Source: Sciurus carolinensis
Taxonomy: Eukaryota > Chordata > Mammalia > Rodentia > Sciuridae
Direction: 5' to 3'
Assembly: GCF_902686445.1 (NCBI RefSeq)
Contig: NW_025920105.1
Location: forward strand, 2,270,979 to 2,334,978
DNA: 64,000 nucleotides
Shown piece after piece: positions 10,801 to 23,109 of the stretch (position 1 is the first letter of the stretch; the number at the start of each line of letters is the position of its first letter). The notes beneath the pieces were generated by a model, which was not told the origin of the DNA, ran no database searches, and saw only the letters and a list, made by a program, of their open reading frames with translations. The position numbers and the translations under genes were made by a program.

Positions 10801-13800
10801 ATTTAATTAGTTATTTTGGTTTCAAAATATTTCTATCAATTTTACTAATGTGTTTGTTTTTGAAAGTACTTAGGATGTAAAACCAGAAGTTTCTCTAGGA
10901 AATGTGCAATTTTAATGCTTGCATTCTCACTGACTTTAAAATTGTGATTTGCTATTAGTAGTAATGACACATTACAAATAATTAAATTCTATTGTAAGCA
11001 GCCTGCAAATGAGTAACAATATTATTTATGTGCATTAGAGGCAACTGCCTGAAAAATTATGTTGACATGCACCCACCATGTGACCCAGACTTTTTATCCC
11101 AATTTGTACACTAAGACTAATGGTCCAACCATGGCATATAATCCCAGTGATGTGCACAAATTATTTTAGTAGTTGACATCCAGCATCTTTTTAAAGGACT
11201 GTGAGTTTCAATATTGATAACTTTTTTAAGTATCTTAAAGGTAAATACAGTCATTGTAAATTTTCAATGCTTTGGTAAGCATATCTGATAACTAAAGGTG
11301 AATTTAAACCATAATATAATGATCAGTAGTAATAAGGAAAGTTATTAGAAGTCACTGCTGTCAAATGCTGTGTTCACACTCAAGCATCTACACTAATAAA
11401 ATATTTCCTTCATTTTGTCAATCCAGGAATTTTTTAAAATGTTTAATTACATGTGATCATCAGGTGGGTAGAGACTAGTTGTGATGTAACACAACTTGGT
11501 GTTTAGGCAGCAGTGCTGACAATTTAAACTTAGAAAGTATACAAAATCATCCTCCCTTTGTTCCTAAACCTCCCTTATACAGAGCTGTAGGAAATGTAGT
11601 CTCCCCACTATGATGGCACAAGCACAAAGTCATGGTAGAAGCACTTTTGATTCCCTTCTGCACACACATGACTCTACCCAGTCCCACATGTTCCCCTTAG
11701 AGATTCTGGACCCTGAAACTTCTGTGCTTCTTCTCTGCAGGCCCAGAATTTGCATTCTTTGTCTTTGAAGGTACATGCTAAGGTAAAAAGAAGCCTTGCA
11801 AAATTTGGGAAGTTTGGGAAGAACAGCTGTTGGGACAGAAATATGGATAGATATCAGGCATGTGAAACTTGACTGGCAGGTGTCAGACATAAAATTATGC
11901 CGAATCCAGCAGGGCAGCATTGGTGCTGAGATCCATCTGTCTTGGATGGGAGAAAGGATTGCTTGGGTTGTACTTTTAATGTTTGTTTTGTCACAATGTG
12001 GTGTGCTGCCAGAAACTGGGTAAGTTCTTCTAGGTACAAAAAAAAATGTAGCTGGTTCCAGAAGCCCCATGAATAATGTGATTCAGTTCAAGATGGCCCT
12101 GGGGCAGTGGTAGGTCTGCAAGTAATGCATATATGGGAGGTATGTGGTGAGTTCACACTTTAGCTCTGCCATAAAAATTTTTTCAATAGTCTATGTGACA
12201 TTTAGTTTGTGGATCATAACATTGGCCTAAAGACAGTCTTATTGTATGGCTTTTGTATTATGGGGATCTTTTGGTTTGTCTTAAGTAAGCAGTTTCTGCT
12301 CACATTCTGTACTTTTATAGCATGGATAACATTCTTGGTTTGAGTTCACAGTTTATAAAACACATAGTTTATATAATCTTCCAGGAAGAAGATTAGTGCC
12401 TACATTTATGATCTCATTTTCTTAAGAAAAATGTGTTAAAATGTTTGAATGAGAGCACCCTGTAATTATGAACTTCATCTTGAAGAACACCTTTCTGGCC
12501 TGTTCCATTTTACTGGCAACCAAGAGCACAGAAAACAGACTTCGAGAAAAAAAATCCTACCTTTGCATGGTCCAAGCCATTGCTGGTCCTCCTTTCTGGA
12601 ATGAAAAATATTTGAGTGATAGTACCTTATTCAAAACCTATCAAATATTAATGACTGGGTGATATTGGAAGGCTTGGGCCAGATTTCAAAAAGAGGTGAA
12701 ATGGATTGAGAAGGTAGGCAACAGCCAAGAAATTGTAAATTATTTGAGGGGCTTGAAAGTGTGGTCTGGGATTAAGGACTACTCTTTCACACCTGACAGG
12801 ATCTGTATACAGTGGTGTTTATTCCCACTTTTTTTTCTTAGCCCTTTCAAGTTACTTCCAAGGTATTTTATATACTAAACTGGCTCTATCTCCAAATGTG
12901 GCATCTAAATTTGTACAGATGCTCCAGCTATCCCAACAGTTCTTTCTGGAAGTTCAGGAAAGGTTTGACAAGATACTTATACTTTATAAGAAAGATGAAA
13001 AGATAGATTTAAAGAAATGTGACATGCTCTTTTTTGCATGATTTGTGGATGTCAGGCATTGTAATTTTGGAGTTAGGGTTTTTCATCTTGCCACACTTAG
13101 GTCAAACAAAGTGCTTATTTACTCTTGAGTTTGTTCTCTCAACACTGTTCTTCTGACACTGAAGCTCAGTCATCTCTGGAATTTGCTCATAGGTCTTTGT
13201 GACATGCTCCAGTCTGTGCTACATATGGGGTTTGGCACAGAGAATAGTATGTCCCTACCAACATCTCAGCCTTGAAGATTCAAGGGATATTGGAAGTCTT
13301 ATTGGTTCCCATTTAGGATGTTAAATTAATGCTACATGATGGGAAGACTGATGTACTTATTGCTTTACAGTACCATGTAGGAGAAACAGTCCTCAGTCAA
13401 ATATACCATCCATTCCCAAGATGCAATGAGGTTTGAGGGGGTCCAAATAATCCATATAAGCTCATTTTAAACATACCAACTCTACTACAAAAGCTTAACT
13501 CCATCAAACCATATATTGCTAACTCTTTATAATATTCATGTGCTCTGGGCTCTTTTATTTTATGGATCTTTTCATCTACACTCTCATCAATATCTCTTTT
13601 GTAGAATCACTAATCCTGTTAATAAGGGAAGAGCCTTTAGGGCCTAATCACCCCTTTAAAAGTATTTCTTAATATCAGAACATTGGAAATATTTAAACTT
13701 GTGTGAGTACTTGTTGAAATTATAACACTCGCTATCTTTTTTACTAAGGTTTTTTAAGTCATGATGTCCAGTAGGGGAATTACTCCAATTTTATTCATCT

Positions 13801-13898
13801 CCTTTGATCTTTTGTCTGTTCTGGGTAAATCATTTTCTACTTCATAAAACTTTAGAGTCCAGTTTAATTTGCTGATATACACAATAACTTGCTGAGAT
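10801..13898. other. Unannotated DNA
   Basis: No gene recognised. A 146-codon frame on minus (11630-12070) and frames near 12468-12878 show no family motif, and their codon patterns look incidental. No clear LTR, SINE or L1 3' end was seen. Confidence 0.45.
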
Positions 13899-14370
13899 TT
13901 TGATTGCCATGAGCTAGCCCCAGGGATCCCTGAAGGATGGGTGGATTTGGTGCAGAGGAACAATACAAACCCTTGGAGCAACTCAAAGCAAGTGCTGCTC
14001 AGATTAAATTTAGCTCTTCTTTTATAGTATTAAGTAAAGTGGGATTAAATAAGATACAAGTTATAGAAAAATTACCACAAGATTTATCATTAACCACACT
14101 TTCCAGCAGGTGTCTAACATATAGCAGATACATTAAGGTCAACTTTCTATATTTACTTAATGTACTCACATAAGCATATTACAGTGAAAGATATTTTCCT
14201 CTTTTCATTTTACTGGTCTTTGTTTACCATTTGGTATCAGACCTTTTGTCAGCATAAGGACTCTATTTTGTTTTAAGCTAATTTTACAGAACTGCTTATC
14301 AAAACTTATACTTAATCATTAGCTCATATTATTATGTTTTTGATTAATATTAAATGTCTACTCTTCATAG

Positions 14371-14530
14371 ACCAGTGGTTCTCAAAATGTGGCCCAAGGA
14401 CTGACCCCTTCAGATTGACTTGGAACACTTTCAAATGCTGATTTTCTGACTCCTGCCAAACTCGTTAAGGTGGCATCCCAGAGTGTAGAGGAATCTGCAT
14501 TTTAACAAGTTTCCCAGGTCCTCCTCCTTC
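14371..14530 (+). repeat. MER5-like hAT DNA transposon fragment
   Basis: Starts with 'accagtggttctcaaa', continues with 'ctgattttctgactcc' and ends with 'gaatctgcattttaacaagtttccc'. This pattern is typical of the old mammalian MER5 non-autonomous elements. It is carried inside the retrocopy, so it was copied with the transcript rather than having jumped here. Confidence 0.65.
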
Positions 14531-14946
14531 TTGGTGGAAAATCATCCTGTTCTTGACCAGCACCTTTGCCTCTGCTGCTGCTCTGAAACAAGAAAGAGGA
14601 AAGTCAGTGGCAAATAAAGACATGACTTCCTACAGAGCACTCTTCAGGTCTGGAGTCCTGGAATTATTGAACACATCTTCCAAAGAATTAATAATAACAA
14701 CTGTGCTAGTTAGGATGCCAGCTAGGCTATAACAGTTGCTTAAATAAATAGATCATCTCTCTCACTTAGCAATCTGGGTGTAAGCAGGCAGGGCTGGTGT
14801 GATGTTGAGGATCCTCTATCTTGTTCTACCATACTCAATGCATAGCCTGTATTTTACATCCTAGCCTGGCTGCCTCAAATCCACCCACCATGTTAGTGAG
14901 GATCATGCCCTTCCCTTTAGGGACATGACCCTGAAGTTGTAAACAT

Positions 14947-15006
14947 AACATCACTTCCACTCAGAACCATCTCTTCAACATCACTTCCACTCAGAACCAT
15001 CTCTTC
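14947..15006. repeat. 30-bp tandem duplication
   Basis: Two adjacent identical copies of a 30-bp unit beginning aacatcacttccactcag, inside the retrocopy. Confidence 0.9.
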
Positions 15007-15037
15007 AACTTCTAGCTGCAAGGGATGCTAAGCAACA

Positions 15038-15041
<4 letters not shown>

Positions 15042-15081
<40 letters not shown>
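15042..15081. repeat. (CT)n microsatellite
   Basis: Twenty uninterrupted CT units inside the retrocopy. Confidence 0.95.
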
Positions 15082-15085
<4 letters not shown>

Positions 15086-16117
15086 TCTGTGTTCCAACTA
15101 AATTTGAAATTTCTATTACTACCAGAAAGAGAAAAATTATTATTGGATAACAACTCTCATTGCCCTAATGTCTTCAATAAAGTAATCAGATTCATAAAAA
15201 AAAAGTCTACTCTATGACCTAAATAAGCTCAGTTAAAACTAAATTAGGCTATTCACTGCCAATCAGTGTGTTTTATTTTATCCTAATATTCTTTACGTTA
15301 TTGACTATTAATATTTAATTTTAATATTCTTTATGTTATTACCTACTTAATACATATGTGAGACCTAAGCCAGCATAAACTACTCATAACCAGTTAACAT
15401 ACAATGAGGGCATTTGATCTTAAGGTAATTTTTTTTAGTTGTTTGCATATGCTGTTTCTTTGTTCTTTAGTCCTACATTTCCAGGTTGGCCCTTGATGTC
15501 CAAGCCTTTGAAGGAAGGACAAATATTGGACATTTGTCCATTTACCATTAATATTTATTCATTTACCCTTTTCATTGTACACTCCTATATAGGGAAGAGG
15601 TGGATCTGTGAGAGGTGCATCCTTATACTTATTTGCTTGTTTCCCTCTAGATGGATACCACAAATGTCCCCCAATCCTCTAAGCGAAGTAGGTCGGTACT
15701 TGCACTGTGGGGACAACAAGTCTCCTGTTTTGTTTGTGAGGCGATTTACTGGTAAAGCATTAACTTTACCAGGCAGGCGTGGTCAGCATAGGAGCAAGCA
15801 ATTCCTGTAACTGTGGTTTTCTGAATAACTCCTCAAACTCTCTGCTTTTAGGCTTATTGTATATAATATAGTACATTTTTAAAGCATTCCTCATCCTTCC
15901 CCAAGTTCCATAGACTCATTGAGGTTAAATTCTTATCACAACAATCCAGGGAATATGATTTGCTGCTGCATAGTTAAAAGTATGATAATTACAAGAGAAC
16001 ACCCAATTCTTAGGAGAAATGATAGTGGCAATTTCCTGGAATGGTGGCCTTGCCAAACCCTTCCCCACACTCAGAACTTGTCAAGCAGAATGATGGAAAC
16101 AGTCCCCGCCATTTGAT

Positions 16118-16442
16118 GCAGATTGCATTGAATGGAACATAGACATTACATTCTTTCATTTTCAGTTCAACCTGTTTTAAATTTTTTCTCGCAATATCTT
16201 ACTCATTTTGTCTATTATTCATTTAGAAGTATGATATTCAAACTCTAAGTATTTGTGGATTTTTTAGTGACCTTTTGGTTATTCATGTCTAGTTTATTTT
16301 TTTTTTTCCTGTGGTCTTAGTGCAGTCATTGTGCAGTTTCTATTCTTATAAATTTGTTAGGGTGTGTTCTATGGCTGAGAATTGTTCTGTATTGGTAATT
16401 GTTCTATGTGAGTTTGAGAAGATTGTGCAAGCTCTCATTAAT
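16118..16442. other. Unannotated AT-rich DNA
   Basis: No gene or repeat recognised between the solo LTR and the ID SINE. Confidence 0.4.
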
Positions 16443-16457
16443 AGAAGTACAGTTCTG

Positions 16458-16603
16458 GGCTGGGGTTGTAGGTCAGTGGTAGAGCGCTTGCCTAGCATGC
16501 ATGAGGCACTGGGTTTGATTCTCAGCACCACATACAAATAAATTTCAAAAATAAAATAAAGGTCCACCAACTGAAAAAAATTTTTAAAAAAATTAAAAAA
16601 AAA
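16458..16603 (+). mobile_element. ID SINE, full length with perfect target duplication
   Basis: The core 'gtcagtggtagagcgcttgc' through 'gattctcagcaccacata' is the tRNA-derived ID head of squirrels, followed by an A-rich tail. The 15-bp sequence agaagtacagttctg is repeated exactly at 16443-16457 and 16604-16618. The perfect duplication indicates a young insertion. Confidence 0.95.
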
Positions 16604-16774
16604 AGAAGTACAGTTCTGTGCCTCCAAAATAGTGACCTTTGTGTTGGGTATAGTTCAGGACTGAAGTTGCTCTGGATGAGTAAATGAGAGTGGTAAGTAG
16701 ACAAGAAAATCACAGAGAGAAAAGTGAACTATTGCAGACTTTATGAACATTGCACACTTAGGCTACACTGTATG

Positions 16775-16965
16775 CATGTGGGGGCTGTACTAGGGGTTGA
16801 AACAAGGGGCCTTCAACATCCCACAATTTTTTATTTTTATTTTGAGGTGGGATTTCACTAAATTGCTCAGTCTGGCTTCAAAATTACAATCCTCTTGCTC
16901 AATTTCTTGAGTTACTGGGATGATAGGTGTGCACTTCCATGTCTATCTAGTTCATGCCAAGTTCA
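16775..16965 (-). repeat. B1-dID-type SINE, antisense
   Basis: The plus strand reads as the reverse complement of an ID head ('gtactaggggttgaaa'), then a B1-like right part ('gggatttcactaaattgctcag' to 'ttactgggatgataggtgtgcac'). Confidence 0.7.
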
Positions 16966-16969
16966 TTTT

Positions 16970-17750
16970 TTAAAAAAGTTCCAGTAGTAACTTCAGTTTA
17001 ATATAACTATATTTGTAAATCTTTAAAGTGTTTTAACCTATTGATTCTTGTAATTATACTTACCTTAAAACACAAATACCAATATGTATCTGTACAAAAT
17101 GTTTGCTCATTTTTCTCATTCTATAATAATTTTTTCTGTATATATTTTTTAACTTTTTAATTTTTAAGTTTATTTGGTTAAATATCAAGACACAAGCACA
17201 CATATTAATCTAGGCTGATAAAGCATCAGGACCATCAATATCACTATTTTCCACTTCAACATTTTATCCCACTGAAAGTCTTAGGGGACCATAATGTCTG
17301 GGACTATTTCCTATGGTAACAGTGACATAAGAAATACAACACAAAGGAACTCACTGAAGCTGTTTTACAGTTAAATTTTTTTTAAGTAGGAGTAGACTCT
17401 GTAACAGTAAAACTATAGTAGACATTAACCAGTAACATCATTTACCATCACTCTCAAGTGCTCTGCAGCATACATGACTTTATATGATTTATTTCTATGA
17501 CTGGTAGCACTGCAGGTCATTTATACCAGATCACCACACACACATGAGTAGTGCATTATGTTGATGTCATGACAGTAGATGTGTCACCAGGCAACAGGGA
17601 TTTCCAAGCTGTGCTATAATCTCATGGAACTACTTTACATGTCTTTATGCTGCATGTGGCTTTGGTTTTTATATTCAAGTGCACACAATTGGTTGATCAT
17701 GTTGGTGAGTTAAACTAGGTTATTGCTGATTTTATGATGCTAGATCTGTC
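16970..17750. other. Unannotated AT-rich DNA
   Basis: No gene, RNA or named repeat recognised. Confidence 0.4.
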
Positions 17751-17754
17751 CATT

Positions 17755-18125
17755 TCTTTTATGGTTTGTATGTGGGATGTCCTGCAAATCTCACCTATGA
17801 AACAATGCAAGAAGGTTTAGAAGGAAAATGATTGTGTTAGAGCCCTAACCTAATCAGTGAATTAATCCCTAATGGCATTAACTGAGTGGTAACTGAAGGC
17901 TGGTGTGCTGTGTCTGGAGGAAGTGGTTCACTGGGGGCAGGACTCTAGGGTATATATTTTGTATCTGGAGAGTGAAGTCTCTCTCCCTCCCCCCTCTCCT
18001 TTGTGATCACCATGTGGGTTGCTTTCCTCTGCCACAATTTTCTGCCATGATGTTCTGCTTCCCCTTGATCCCCAAGGAATGGAGCCTGCTGTCATTTAGT
18101 CACAGCAGAAAAAATGTTGATTAAC
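17755..18125 (+). mobile_element. MaLR-type LTR (MST/MLT1-like)
   Basis: Opens with 'tatggtttgtatgtggga' and carries 'gagccctaacctaatcagtg', a TATATATTTTG box and the 'tgccatgatgttctgcttcc' stretch typical of MaLR LTRs in sense orientation. The exact subfamily is not assigned. Confidence 0.65.
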
Positions 18126-18391
18126 ACAATTTCTAACAAATGGTCACTGAAGTCCCCCATCATTGTTTTTGCTTCACATAGTTTAAAAACTTTTTTCAGG
18201 TCTATGTATGTTAAGGGTTGTTACATCTTCTTGAAGAACTGATAATACTTTTATAATATTTTTTGTCCCTGATCATTTTACTTTGAAATCTGTCTATAAT
18301 AAATACAATTATTCCTTCTTTGATATCAGCATAGCCATGGCATTTTTTTTCTCTATGCATCTACTTTAAATCCCTAAGCAAAATTTTGTAT

Positions 18392-18570
18392 TTACTACTA
18401 GAGATTGGACCCAGGGTCATTTAACCACTGAACTACATTTCCATCCTTTTTATTTTTTATTTTGAGACAAGCTCTCCCTACATTTTTGAGACTGGCCTTG
18501 AAGTTATAATTTTCCCACCTCAGTCTCCCAAGTCACTGTGATTACAGGCATGCACTACACCTGGGCATAT
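18392..18570 (-). repeat. B1-dID-type SINE, antisense
   Basis: 'agagattggacccagggtca' and 'ccactgaactacatttcc' match the reverse ID part. 'gactggccttgaagttataa' to 'gattacaggcatgcac' matches the reverse B1 part. Confidence 0.8.
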
Positions 18571-18892
18571 ATATTTTTATATTTAAAGTAAATTTTATGT
18601 GGACAATCTATAGTTTTGTCTTGTTTCCCTGTCTGATCTTGCATGTTATTTACTTTATCCACTAGAATGCTTTTTATGTTAATCAGACTTTTAAAATAGC
18701 CTATGATAATTTTAACATCCCTGCTACCTTTGGTTCTGATAAATATCTTGTCATATCAAAATGTGTTTTTTGATCAATTACACTGATTTTTAGTTTTTTT
18801 TCCTAGGCCAAAATGACATAGAAGGTAACAGAAACTGTTGTATCTATGCATTCAGTAATGTGGTAGTAAGATATGAGGAAAGGACAGGCTGT

Positions 18893-19240
18893 TCTTATTC
18901 ATTTGTGCTACTCTAATAAAATACAGTAACATAACCTGGGAGATTTATAAAAGTAGAAATTTATTACACACAGTTCTTGTGTCTTGTAAGCCCAAACGAA
19001 AAGCCAGCAGATTTGGTGTGTGGTGGGGCCTCTTTCACAGATAGTCCCTGTTAGGTTCCCACTGGGTGGAGAGGCAAGACACTCTCTTGGAATCATTTGC
19101 AATGGCATGATTCCCATTCACTAGGGCTGCATCCTGATGGCCTAAAGGACTACTAAAATCCCATATCTTAATTGTATTGCCCTGGGAATTAGGTTTCCAC
19201 ATATTAACCTTTAAGGGCACATTCAGATCTTAGTAGAGTT
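18893..19240 (-). mobile_element. MaLR-type LTR (MLT1/MST-like), antisense
   Basis: 'ttcatttgtgctactctaat', 'gagatttataaaagtagaaa' and 'agatttggtgtgtggtgggg' follow the order of the reverse complement of an MLT1/MST LTR 3' half. Confidence 0.7.
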
Positions 19241-19695
19241 GCCCTACAATTCTATAAATAGTCAAGAGCCTGCATGTGAATTTTGTCAATGTACTGCAAA
19301 TTTTACCAATGTGTCTCAAGTTTTTTCTTCCTTCTTAGGAGAAACAGGATGACTGGAGTGGCATGGAGCTGGGCATTCCCTTTCCCCAGGTCAGTCACAC
19401 TCAAATATATATACCAGTTCTGACTCTGATTAAGTAGTTTCTCCAGAAGTCAGGCCTTGCTCAGAAGAGTTCACTGCCATGTTCAAAAGAACTCGCCCTT
19501 CCTTCACTCCTGATATACAGATGAGAAGAGTTTTCTCCAGATTTATAGTGGTTACCTTGTTGAACTCTTGGAGTTATTACAACAGTGGTGGACTTGAGAG
19601 CTTGTCCCCCCACAGACTTTAATTTTGTCATCCACATGGAGTCTCTAGAAGTTGACATCTGCATCACTTTCTATTCTCTGCTCTCTCTTCCCCAA
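19241..19695. other. Unannotated DNA
   Basis: No gene or named repeat recognised. A 68-codon minus frame at 19461-19667 has no family motif. Confidence 0.35.
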
Positions 19696-19699
19696 TCTT

Positions 19700-19885
19700 C
19701 ATTTTAGTACTGGGGACTGAACTCAGGAGTCCCTAGCACTGAGATGCCTCTCAGCACTTTTTATCTTTTATTTTGAGAAGGTATCTTTGTAAGTGTCCCA
19801 GGCTATCCTCAACCTTGCAATTGTCCTGACTCAGCCCTCTCAGTGGCTGTAATCACAGACCTGTACGTCCAGGCTTGGCTGATTT
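19700..19885 (-). repeat. B1-dID-type SINE, antisense, diverged
   Basis: 'tactggggactgaactcagg' and 'cactgagatgcctc' resemble the reverse ID head. 'tcccaggctatcctcaacc' to 'ggctgtaatcacagacctg' resembles reverse B1. Confidence 0.65.
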
Positions 19886-20234
19886 CCCAATCCTGAGGAC
19901 AGAACATTGGCATAGCATCTCCTCACTTTCAGACCCAAGAAGCATAGCTCATTTCTCACTTTTTTAAGATCTTTATTTCTGTATTGTTGGAGTCATGATG
20001 TCCAGGCTTCTTACATATAGAACAAAGAACCAAGAAAGATTTTAAAATCACTGTTCAATGTCTTCATGAATAATTACAGTATTTTTCTGTATAAAATTAT
20101 GAACATGTTCAGTTAGTAGATATCCCAATATTTACTTATTCATAAAATAACTCAGAAAATTTTTTCTTTGTATTTGCGGTCTATTTTTCTACCTCTATTA
20201 GGAAATATCAGTATTTCCTTAGATTCTTGACTCA

Positions 20235-20880
20235 TTCTTTTGCTTCTTCAATATTTTTGGAAAGCAATATGGAGATACCTCAGAAAACTTGGAATGGACC
20301 CACCACTTGACCCAGTTATCCCACTCCTGCATTTATACTAAAAGGTCTTAAAATCAGCATTGTACAGTGATGCAACCACATCAATGTTTACAGCAGTTCA
20401 ACTCATAATAGTTGAACTATGGAACCAACAGATGAATGGAGAGAGAAACTGTGGTATATATACACGATGGACTGTTACTCAGTCATACAAAAGAATTAAA
20501 TTATGGCATTTTAGAATAAATGTGTGTAACTGGATAAGATCATGCTAAGTGAAATAAACCAATTCCAAAAAACCAAAGACCAAATGTTCTCTCTTATAAG
20601 CAGTTACTGATACATAATGGGGGGAGGGCATAAGAGAAAAGTGGAGGAATATTGGATTGTGTAGAGTGAAGTAAGAAAGGGAAGGGGGTGGACTGAAGGA
20701 AAGATGGAATGAGGCAAACATTATTATCCTATGTACATGTATGATTACATGAATGGCATGATTATATCATGTACAATCATAGAAGTAAAAAGTTGTACCT
20801 CATTTGTGTACAATGAATCAAAAAGCATTCTGCTGTCATGCATAACTAAATGGAAAAAAGAATAATAAAAATTTTAAGTA
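20235..20880 (+). mobile_element. L1 3' end
   Basis: Contains the rodent L1 tail signature in order: 'ccacttgacccagttatccc', 'atcaatgtttacagcag', 'ctaagtgaaataaaccaatt', 'tgttctctcttataagc', and an A-rich end. It is 5'-truncated and has no coding capacity. Confidence 0.85.
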
Positions 20881-20884
20881 TCTA

Positions 20885-21465
20885 CCTTTCAAATTGTTGA
20901 TATTCTGTTAAAAGAGAAACAAGAAAATGATAAGTAGTTGAATAAGAACTTTTAAAAAATAGTTAACTGAAGAGAGACAATGAAATGTAAAAATTATCAA
21001 AAATGATCAGAGAAGACAATTTTGAAAAGATTATTAAGTGTTTACTTTGACATAGCATTTTAGACTCTTTTTAAAAGTTACTATCACACATAGGTAAATA
21101 TGAAAATGAGATTTGAGATTAGATATTACTATTGAGATAAAAATTTGAAAATCTTTTTCAAATAATTAAAACTGATAATTTTAAAAACTGTTAATCAAGT
21201 CATGTAAATACAGGACAGCATTTAGGGATTTTATAAGAAGATGCAAAAAAATTCCAGGAGTGAGCCTTTCATGCCTTCACATCAGGAATCATAAAACTGA
21301 TGGAGAATTTGAGCTTATTATTGAAGAAGGGATGGTTCTGGGTTTTGTAGGAGGTAGAGTCTGGGTTCCAAAGTCATGTGAACCAACATTTTTTGTTGTT
21401 GTTGAAAGACACAAAATTTTTTTGAAAGTTGAGTTTACAATCAATAACTTCACTTTCTCTTTGTA
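20885..21465. other. Unannotated AT-rich DNA
   Basis: No gene or named repeat recognised. Confidence 0.35.
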
Positions 21466-21469
21466 AAAA

Positions 21470-21885
21470 ACATTCTAAAGCATCAAAGAATGAGAAATGA
21501 CGCCTGAGACGTCTCCACCCAGTCTGCCTGCTGAGACCTCGCTGCTCTCCTTCATCTTCCAACCATCCTCGCTGATCAGGACTCCAGTCGGAGGGAGCCC
21601 CCCAGCGAGATCTCCTGAGCTGTCTTCCTGACTGACCTCTGGGAGTCGCTGCCCTTGGACTCAAGACATGTCACACAGGAGTGGACCTTAGGAATGGGTC
21701 TCAGTAAGGAGTGAGTCTTGTTTATTCGGAGCTAATAATAATTTAGTGATTAAGTTATGTGTGGTATTGGTGTGACTAAAAGTTAGAATAACTATAAATA
21801 ATTGTGAGATCAGCATCAAATAAAAGTCAATTGATTTTGGACCAAATTTACTCTCATTGACTCCTGCTTGCCGCTCATGACACAT
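21470..21885 (+). mobile_element. Possible LTR
   Basis: A GC-richer block (21490-21670) is followed by an AATAAA at 21819-21824. The downstream tail ends CTCATGACACA, very like the end of the LTR at 29947. No target duplication was found and the 5' edge is unknown, so this is tentative. Confidence 0.35.
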
Positions 21886-21889
21886 ACAC

Positions 21890-22860
21890 CACCATGGCCA
21901 GCTAAGATTTATCTCTACTGAGCCAGATGGAGGGTCTGGGTTCAGAGGTCAGTATGTTGAAAAGGATTTGTTTGGGGAAAATTGAATGATTTTGTCTCTT
22001 TCCAGAGACTGTCATTCCAGACTTGATGGATGTCTCCTCCCAACAGCCTGTCTTGTTACTGGGAAAGAATGTATTGTGAAAAGATTTTTGTATTGTCTTT
22101 TCTCTCATCCCCTCTCCCCAGGTCACACTACTTTGGGTTTGCAATTTTTCATATCTTAATATCAAGCAGTAAATATGAGTGGTCATATTTCCTGCCAGGA
22201 ATATCTGACAATGGCAGAGACCATTTCGTTTCTTAAGTGGAGTTTTAGAGATAACATTGCCATCTAGTGGTGTTGTAAAAGAGACTGCAGTTTACAGAAC
22301 AGGTTGTGTCAATCAAGTCAGAATTATGCATGAATACTCTGTGTTAACAGAAATTTTAATTCAGTCAATATAATTATTAGTTGGATATTTACACATTTTA
22401 ATAAACATTGTAACTTTATTAGTCTGTTCCACAGTGACTCTATTCTATTTTTTTAATCAGTAAATATATTGTCTAAAATTTATTCTATATATATTTCTCA
22501 TAGTTAATATAAACCAGTATGGATATTTAATTGTAAACTTTGTGTCACTATAGCTAAAAATCTGTCATAGACTTTTGAAATGAAGAGAGGCTTAATTTAA
22601 GTCTTGTATTTCAACTTCAAAGTCAAGTGACCCCTTTATCTGGGCCCCTGTGAAGGGTGGCACAATATTATGTGAGAAATATTGAAGGGATTCCCCAATC
22701 TCAGGTCAAAGGTGAGTATGAGAGAGAGGAAGAGTTTGGGGTTTTCCAGTCTGCTTTTTAAGGCCTGATCCCAAAGACCTCAGGACTTTTCACTAGACCT
22801 CACCATTTCAAGATCTATAGCAATTCCCTCTACCACCCTGGGGACCACGTTTTGCATATG
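21890..22860. other. Unannotated AT-rich DNA
   Basis: No gene or named repeat recognised. Short frames on both strands at 21902-22236 lack motifs. Confidence 0.35.
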
Positions 22861-22867
22861 TGACTTT

Positions 22868-22978
22868 TCTTTTATTTTTTATTTTTATTTATTTCTTTGG
22901 TGGTGCTGGGGATTGAAACCAGAGCCTAGTGCTTGTCAGGCAGGCACTCTACCAGCTAAACTATATCCCCAGCCAGCA
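22868..22978 (-). repeat. ID-type SINE, antisense
   Basis: 'tggtgctggggattgaaacc' to 'ctaaactatatccccagcc' is the reverse complement of the ID head. Confidence 0.88.
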
Positions 22979-23008
22979 TATAAAACTTTTGGGAACACTT
23001 ATCCAATT

Positions 23009-23096
23009 TTTTTTTTTTTTTGCGGTGCTGGGGATTGAACCCAGGGCCTTCTACTTGTGAGGCAAGCACTCTACCAACTGAGCTATATCCCCAACC
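23009..23096 (-). repeat. ID-type SINE, antisense, with target duplication
   Basis: A T-rich tail, then 'gcggtgctggggattgaac' to 'gagctatatccccaaccc'. The flanking acttatccaa occurs on both sides (about 22999 and 23098). It is very similar to the element at 60467-60586. Confidence 0.9.
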
Positions 23097-23109
23097 CACT
23101 TATCCAAAT

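Larger units (their letters stand above)
14365..15204 (+). pseudogene. Processed retrocopy of a non-coding or 3'-UTR transcript
   Basis: This 840-bp segment interrupts the LTR copy and is absent from its sister at 36988-38273. It is bounded by the direct repeat gtctactct (14356-14364 and 15205-15213). It ends in nine A residues (15196-15204) preceded by AATAAA at 15176-15181, the normal spacing for a polyadenylated RNA. It contains a MER5-like piece and a (CT)n run, as 3' UTRs and lncRNAs often do. These are marks of L1-mediated retrotransposition. The parent transcript is not identified. Confidence 0.72.
13905..16111. mobile_element. Solo LTR (family 1, copy A), split by a retrocopy
   Basis: Begins TGCCATGAGC and ends CCCCGCCA, flanked by the direct repeat tttgat at 13899-13904 and 16112-16117. 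It is colinear with 36988-38273, except for an 840-bp insertion at 14365-15204. Without that insertion it is about 1.36 kb. The TG...CA ends and 6-bp duplication indicate a class II-type LTR left by recombination of a provirus. Orientation is uncertain. Confidence 0.85.
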